From NCBI GenBank assembly GCA_022496805.1, contig CM040100.1:15591009-15655008 (forward strand): DNA of 64,000 nt. The letters run 5' to 3'. A model generated the notes under the pieces. The model did not search any database, was not told the DNA's origin, and saw nothing but the letters and a program-made list of their open reading frames with translations. Below, piece after piece: positions 60,108 to 64,000 of the stretch. Position 1 is the first letter of the stretch. Every line of letters begins with the position of its first letter. A program made the translations under genes and the position numbers. This DNA comes from Pohlia nutans (taxonomy: Eukaryota > Streptophyta > Bryopsida > Bryales > Mniaceae).

Positions 60108-63100
60108 TCAAATTATGGAAAGTGCAGTGGATAATCTCAATTTATTCAAACCATGCTATTTAGAAAATAGACCTTGACCAATATTATATTGGATTTTAAA
60201 TAGAATTTGGCCTTACAAAGTCAAGTTCTTCAACGTTCAATCAAACCGTCATTTGTATCACATAATATTCTTTTCAAAAAATTAGCAGTGAAAGACAAAT
60301 TAACTTCTCAATTATTTTATTTCATATTTAAAATCTAAGAATGAATAAATTTTTAATTTAATTGTTTTACTAATCTTGTGTAAAATTATGGTAGAATGTT
60401 GTTAATTCATTTGAGATTCATGTAAGATTCATGTGTGATTCTTGTCATGATATTTTCATAATAAAACAAATATAATGTACTTTTGTACGTTGAATTTATA
60501 AAAAAAAATGTGTACTACAATTTTTTTCTATCTCTTTTTTAGTTTATTTGTCTACCTTTTTTCCTCATCAATTCCATTTCTATATAAAATAAACTAAATT
60601 GATATATAATTCATTTATAACGTTTTTTACAACTAATGAAAATGTACCCTTGGGTGAAAGCATGGTACATCTTGTCCTGGTATGTAATAGCACGCATATC
60701 TTCTTTAATCACCCAAAAACATTATAATAAAAATTAGAAACAATTTTCTATAGATATTTATGAATTTTTGATAATGTTTTCAAGATGACTATACCTTGCA
60801 TTTCAGTCCCTTGACTTTAATATGAGCAGCCATTTATGTTTACAATATTATGATATAGTTTCGTATAAATAGACAAATCAATAGTTTGTTATACATCACT
60901 AAAAGTAAAAAGATCGTGTAGTATAAGTTTGTTCCTTTGGGCTTCTATATACTTTATTTGTTGTACAAGATATGTATAAAAGACTAGAATTGATTGATAT
61001 TGTTATTGAGCTTTGAAATGATAATTTCAAGCAACTTATAAAAGACATATTCATGTAGTATCATGTTCTATGCAACACATCCATCTTGAATCGATATACT
61101 TTTATTATACAAGAACAATTCCTCATGTCAAAACTACAAGCATCACTTCAACTATACGTTTTAGAGCAAAAAGTTTACATAAGGGTGTTTTCACGGTAGG
61201 GCGTTAAAAATGTGTAGTGTGACATCGCATAACAAGCCAAATGTGGCGGTAAATATTTTCTATTGGTCACTGAAATTAGTTTTTTGGCAAAAGTTTAACA
61301 ACTGTGAAAAAATATTTTAGGATTGTATGTATATTAATAATTTAAAAAATAATAAAAAATAATATTTGGACCAAAATGTAATACATTACATTCAATGACG
61401 TTGTAGTATAAACACTTTATTGCCTTGATTGGTACGTTTCATTGAAGATATAATGATGGCAATAATTTTCCTCAATTCCTATAACATAAAGGTATCGTAT
61501 TCAAAAAAGATTCCAAAAGATTCTTTGAGCCAAGTAGATATTAGAGGTTTATGGCAACGAATTTTGTTCCTTTACATTAAATGCTCCTAAAAATGGCAAA
61601 TTCCCCAAAAAAATCTTGCGAGTTTAATTGGTTAATTAAAACGGAGCCTGTGGTGTGGGTGGAATATGCATTCAACGTGGTTTGCGAGCAGATTAAATGA
61701 CATAAGTAGGAATATTCTAAAAGATTCCATATTTACTATATTCAAATGTTTACAGTATTTTCCCTATTTATTATATTACGTCATTAATGCAAATGCTTTA
61801 CAACATTAAAAACTTTTTTTGTTGAGAACTATGACACCCCAGCGTGAAAACATCCATAAGGTAGTGCATTCTATTTGTGCCAAGAATTTAGTTGTGCACT
61901 CTTGAAGATGTAACAAAGGTTCAAAACATTCTAAATGTGGAAAATTACAATACAAACTCGCAACAAGTGGAATCAAAATTTTCTCCAATATTATATGCAA
62001 TAAAAGACCATTTGGACATGACATAGACTTAGTGTACACGACAAAAGAAGGAAAAGTGGTGAAAGATAGTTAAACATTTTTTGCTAAAAGAACATGATGG
62101 GCTTATTTTTGTAACTTTTATAGTTGAGGTGTATCATAGATTACACACTAGTGTAATTCATTAGATAGTTGTCATGTGGTTTAAAACTTTAATTGTTTTT
62201 CACGCATGATAAGTCCCTTGGTTAGGGGTATACCTCCAATTTGCCCTGACCACTCACCTCGTGGTGAGGCCTCATTTTTGGTAACTCCCTCATTCAAGGG
62301 CTTAGCCTACACATGATATAAGATAAGAATGTACATTTTCATTAGTTGTAAAAAAAATCATGTAAGGATTAAATATCAATTTAATTTTTATATATTTGAA
62401 AATCTTGAGTGGAAAAATGAGTGAGGAAAAATAATTGGAAAAAAGACATAAGAGATAGAAGTAAAAATTACTATAGGAAAAAATCAGAGTAAAAAAGCAC
62501 ATCTTAAACATTAAGTGTCAAAACGTCAAGACAAAAATTACACATCTATTTAACATTAATCTAATGTCCCAAACAATAATGTGAACGTGCATGACACATA
62601 GGTATCTTTGTATGTCTATGTTTATGTCATAACATAGACATATAAACATTCTCTATAGACATATAGATTTTAATCCTCTATAAACATATAGTGGCAAAAT
62701 GGAGACTACATGGTAAAAGATATTACGGTTGAATACATGCATGGTGTAAAGCCCATGTATCCAAGGGTTAAAATGTTGGGGATTATTTCTCCCATGCAAT
62801 TGAAATAATTGAAATATTATGATCATCCAATCGTTAATGTTGCCATGGCCATGGTATAATAGTTTTGAGAAGTTTGTCTCTATGAGGCTAGAAATTCTTA
62901 AATTGTTAGTTGGGCATCCATGTTGTGTAAATTTTTTGGTTGTTTAGTTATACCATAATTTGTAAACAAATAATCATATCCATTATTTTGACATGGTATT
63001 AATAATCCTTTTGAAAGAGACTTGCATTGTTGTTTGCATTATTGTTTGTTTCATGTATTGTCTTTTATAACTTTCTTTGTGTTCGGTAAGACGTTGAAGT

Positions 63101-64000
63101 AGCAAGAGTTTTCTTCTAAATTTACGTTACGATGAATTGCTGAATGAGTGAATGTTACATTGCTTAAAATCATGGCATGCTTGCAAAAAATTTAGTAGTC
63201 CTCTTGGGAGATGCCTTTTGGCAACTAGCTTCATCTTAAACATGTTAAAATGTTGGTTCTTGATTCTAATTATGTTGGATTATTAGTTGATGTTTGACTT
63301 CAATTTGTGATTGGCCGGGTACGAATCTATTTTGGGGTCAAATGCGTATTTAAGGAGAATCCTTTTAGGATGTATCACAATGCATCAAAGTAGTCACTAC
63401 AAGAGTCACCACATGTGTTAGTCACTTTTGGTGGTAAAGGGGCCATTTTGTCAAAAATTGAGACATGTGTCGGTTGTAGTTGGAGTGGCAATTATTGCTC
63501 TCTTAGCTATTGATGGAGCGATTTTCCACACGTCCCCTTCTTTACTGATGGGACATATCATGAAGGATGAATTGATGAAGAATATTCTTTATCATTTCAT
63601 TGGGATGGAATAGTCCCTATGTTCACTATTGAATGTTATGTATAAAATTTGATAGCTCTCCTAGGGGCTCCCTTGGGGCTTCATCCAATCCATGTCACAT
63701 GATTGTCCTCTTCACTATATCATACTAATTGGACTCATAGGATGATGAGGGATATTCCTCATCATTCTATTCGGACTGGATAGTCCCAATGGAGGCTACT
63801 AAATTATGTTATGTTAACAAAAACATTCAAACCACATGGCTTTAACATCCCAGGAATTATATCAACATGATCTAAAGGCCAAATACACCAGCTCAAAAGA
63901 ACTTTCATATTTCCATCCATTAGTATAAGCAAATTGTCTGATGACTCAAATTGTATAAGCATTGATTTGGTTTGCATCAGTGATTTAATTCGCTTGAACC
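60108..64000. other. AT-rich right arm without recognisable genes
   Basis: No frame with a convincing protein. A short hairpin CTCACCTCGTGGTGAG lies at about 62251. Repeated phrases such as ATATCATGAAGGATGAATTG / GGATGATGAGGGATATTCCTC near 63545 and 63740 point to an old local duplication of about 190 bases. Confidence 0.4.

Overview
The window looks like nuclear DNA of a land plant, probably a seed-free lineage. I infer this from GT-AG splice signals, plant-type TATA boxes, a Ty1/copia element of plant type, very low gene density and AT-rich spacers full of nested transposons. I cannot name the species. Most of the window is mobile DNA stacked to four levels.

Left arm (1-22392). The 3' end of a coding region lies at 3-167. 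A small hypothetical gene lies at 4104-4460 (-). A spliced membrane-protein gene lies at 11247-13537 (-); its downstream part is out of frame. Between them are at least five TTAA-flanked MITEs with piggyBac-like CCC ends, a 2.9 kb element with 46 bp terminal inverted repeats (16991-19869) and a tRNA-derived SINE-like sequence.

Centre and right (22393-60095). One non-LTR retrotransposon (LINE) of about 14.3 kb net length is bounded by the 12 bp duplication AGCAATATAGAA. It has a long repetitive 5' leader, ORF1, an A/C-rich inter-ORF spacer with a palindromic 30 bp repeat, a giant ORF2 (endonuclease, reverse transcriptase, RNase H, zinc knuckle) with a 2A-like motif, and a 3' stem-loop followed by an ATT tail.

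The LINE leader is split by a 23,366 bp hAT transposon (24191-47556). It has perfect 14 bp inverted ends starting CAGGG and a perfect 8 bp target duplication, ACAATAGC. Besides its frameshifted transposase it carries an apparently intact protein-kinase gene, a decayed coiled-coil/RING gene, two paralogous genes of unknown function (one intact, one with a nonsense codon) and a small ORF. Arrays of a 9 bp motif (GGCAGTCGG/CCGACTGCC and near variants) occur near both ends. Arrays also sit directly upstream of the TATA box of the kinase, both paralogs and the transposase, with one array shared divergently with the small ORF. This looks like a multi-gene transposon whose genes share one promoter module, and it is the main discovery candidate.

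Inside the hAT, a nearly intact Ty1/copia element (30543-35999, LTRs differing at 4 of 258 positions) interrupts the RING gene, and a TTAA-type MITE (27846-28434) sits upstream of the kinase. Order of events: tandem-repeat target, then LINE, then hAT, then copia and MITE. The right arm (60108-64000) is AT-rich spacer with no gene I can support.
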